In this document: positions 6,386-7,440 of the stretch, piece after piece
Position numbering within the stretch: position 1 is the stretch's first letter
Layout: each line of letters opens with the position of its first letter
Origin: Synechococcales cyanobacterium PMM_0002
GTDB lineage: Bacteria; Cyanobacteriota; Cyanobacteriia; Elainellales; Elainellaceae
Assembly (NCBI GenBank): GCA_949127925.1
Contig: CASBQX010000354.1
Coordinates: forward strand, 1-7,440
Direction of reading: 5' to 3'
DNA length: 7,440 nucleotides
Notes under the pieces: generated by a model
Databases searched by the model: none
What the model saw: only the letters and a program-made list of their open reading frames with translations
What the model was told of the DNA's origin: nothing
Translations under genes and position numbers: made by a program

Positions 6386-7099
6386 TATCAGTCGCTCTAC
6401 CAATCTGGAGCCATTTCTCGACAGCAGCTAGACTCTGCTAAAGCCGCCTACGACGTGGCCTCGGCACAGCAGCAGGTGGCGCAGCAGGGCGTCCGCCAGG
6501 CGCAGGCGCGACTGGCTCAAGCTCAAAATGGGATTGCTGCCGCGCAAGCCGGACTCGCCGCCAGCCAGGGCGGCGTGCAAAAGGCGTAGATGGGCAACGT
6601 GCAAACCGCCGTAACGCGCAGCCAATACGATGCCGCCCAGGCCACTATTGCCCAGGCACAAGCCAATCTTGCCGAAGCCCAATTGCAGCTTTCCTACACC
6701 AACCTTAGCGCCCCAGTCGGAGGCCGGATTGGGCGTAAATCCGTGGAGGTAGGTGAACAGGTGCAGCCCGGACAAGCCTTGATGGCAGTCGTGGGTAACG
6801 ATGTCTGGGTGGTGGCCAACTTTAAAAAAACCCAGTTGGCAGACATGCGGCCCGGTGAATCGGTCGAAATTAAGCTCGACGCCTTCCCCGGCCACGCATT
6901 TACCGGAACAGTGTCCAGTCTGTCGCCCGCCCCTGGTTCCGAATTTGCCCTGTTGCCGCCGGACAACGCCACAGGAAATTTCACCAAAATTGTGCAGCGG
7001 GTGCCGGTGAAGGTCACGTTTGATTCCAGCAGCATTCAAGGCTACGAATCCCGGATTAGCCCAGGCATGTCCGCTAGCGTCAGCGTTGATGTGCAGTGA
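6386..7099 (+). pseudogene. Decayed HlyD/EmrA-type membrane-fusion protein, 5'-truncated with an amber codon
   Basis: Reading from 6386 in the frame that ends at TGA 7097-7099 gives an Ala/Gln-rich coiled-coil hairpin beginning YQSLYQSGAISRQQLD. It then runs through a TAG at 6587-6589 straight into MGNVQTAVTRSQYDAAQ and on to the second half of the lipoyl domain (YTNLSAPVGGRIG) and the EmrA-type beta-barrel (VVANFKKTQL, LLPPDNATGNF, IVQRVPVKV). Intact relatives are adaptor subunits that link an inner-membrane DHA2 pump to the periplasm or outer membrane, and run to roughly 350-450 residues. Here there are about 236 sense codons. The N-terminal anchor and first lipoyl half are missing, the frame closes at TAG 6380-6382 just upstream, and no start codon is available. 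CAG to TAG would explain the amber. ATG 6590 could begin a 169-residue fragment with AAGG nearby, but it would have no anchor or signal. Its partner gene follows. Confidence 0.85.
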
Positions 7100-7171
7100 A
7101 GCCAATGCCACCAGATCTTAGCCCTTTCGCGATCGCTATTCCCACTTTATACAGTTGGCACAGGAGCTTAT
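7100..7171 (+). other. Gap between EmrA remnant and EmrB-like gene
   Basis: 72 bases with one HIP1 site (7129-7136) and the ribosome site AGGAG (7162-7166) of the following gene. No clear promoter or terminator is seen. The short spacing fits an original emrAB-like operon. Confidence 0.5.
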
Positions 7172-7440
7172 ATGAGTCGGCCTGGACATGACGCGATCGC
7201 CAACTCCCGTCGAGCGGATCGGGCGATCGCGCTGCCGTCCCCGGCTCCCGATCATGTTCCCTTCAAAACTTGGATTGGCGTATTCGGCTCCATTCTAGGT
7301 GCGTTCATGGCGGTGCTGGATATCCAGATCACCAATGCCTCTCTGCAAGACATTCAGGCCGCCCTAGGAGCCACCTTAGAAGAAGGTTCCTGGATTTCCA
7401 CCGCCTATCTGGTGGCAGAAATTGTGGTAATCCCGCTGAC
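7172..7440 (+). CDS. DHA2-family MFS drug exporter, EmrB/QacA-like (5' part only)
   Basis: Only the first 89 codons are in the window; the gene runs off the right edge. The start is ATG at 7172 with AGGAG five bases upstream. A hydrophilic leader of about 32 residues is followed by helix 1 (TWIGVFGSILGAFMAVLD, 33-50) and the D1-type motif of 14-TM drug exporters, here LDIQITNASL (49-58). Next come EEGSWISTAYLVAE (70-83) and IPLT entering helix 2. The pattern follows E. coli EmrB. Such pumps export hydrophobic drugs by proton antiport, normally with a periplasmic adaptor of the EmrA type; the adjacent adaptor here is broken. Two HIP1 sites lie in the leader (7193-7200 and 7223-7230). The family is secure from the visible part, but whether the gene is intact cannot be seen. 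Confidence 0.9.
   Translation, partial: MSRPGHDAIANSRRADRAIALPSPAPDHVPFKTWIGVFGSILGAFMAVLDIQITNASLQDIQAALGATLEEGSWISTAYLVAEIVVIPL

Larger units (their letters stand above)
76..7230. repeat. Dispersed HIP1 palindromes (GCGATCGC)
   Basis: I count about 20 exact copies, starting at 76, 682, 1152, 1358, 1622, 1835, 2240, 2885, 3092, 3173, 3755, 3990, 4284, 4646, 5123, 5587, 5936, 7129, 7193 and 7223. That is roughly one per 370 bp, far above chance. Most lie inside genes. HIP1 abundance is a known feature of many cyanobacterial genomes and supports the taxonomic call. Confidence 0.9.

Noticed and set aside
6428..7111. A 227-codon open frame on the minus strand opposite the adaptor remnant
   Set aside because: It mirrors a clearly homologous plus-strand coding sequence, has no recognisable motifs, and is His/Gly/Leu-rich as expected of an antisense shadow.
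1..7440. Insertion sequences, tRNA/rRNA genes, defence system or biosynthetic cluster
   Set aside because: No transposase motifs, terminal inverted repeats with target duplications, tRNA-like cloverleaf, or defence/cluster signature genes were seen.

Overview
The window looks like cyanobacterial chromosome. The palindrome GCGATCGC (HIP1, a cyanobacterial genome signature) occurs about 20 times in 7.4 kb, and the sequence is moderately GC-rich. The first gene is a carotenoid-cleavage oxygenase of the kind common in cyanobacteria. A filamentous Leptolyngbya/Nodosilinea-like host is plausible, but that is a guess.

Layout. (1) 37-1482, plus: iron-dependent carotenoid/apocarotenoid oxygenase with all four His ligands. 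(2) 1531-2760, minus: two-domain chromate transporter ChrA, convergent with (1) across a short hairpin-bearing gap. (3) 2761-3035: a gap between divergent genes holding a palindrome and a pair of imperfect direct repeats 32 bp apart, beside the chrA start. (4) 3036-4307, plus: 12-TM MFS exporter of the YnfM/AraJ type. (5) 4308-4483: gap with a weak hairpin and a 12-bp tandem repeat. (6) 4484-6328, plus: a 614-residue fusion of a complete ROK sugar kinase with a histidine-kinase-like half (good H-box, badly degenerate ATP-binding domain). It ends in a 9-bp hairpin. (7) 6386-7099, plus: decayed HlyD/EmrA membrane-fusion protein with no 5' end and an in-frame amber codon. (8) 7172 to the window edge, plus: intact start of an EmrB-like DHA2 drug exporter.

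How the genes relate. Three of the six genes encode export pumps (ChrA, YnfM-like, EmrB-like), and a fourth is the ruined adaptor of a pump, so the region has an efflux/stress flavour. No single pathway links the genes. The most unusual item is the ROK kinase-histidine kinase fusion, which on paper would join sugar recognition or phosphorylation to a two-component-type dimerisation/phosphoacceptor module. The emrA-like remnant beside an intact emrB-like start suggests an efflux operon that has lost its adaptor, or whose pump now works without it.
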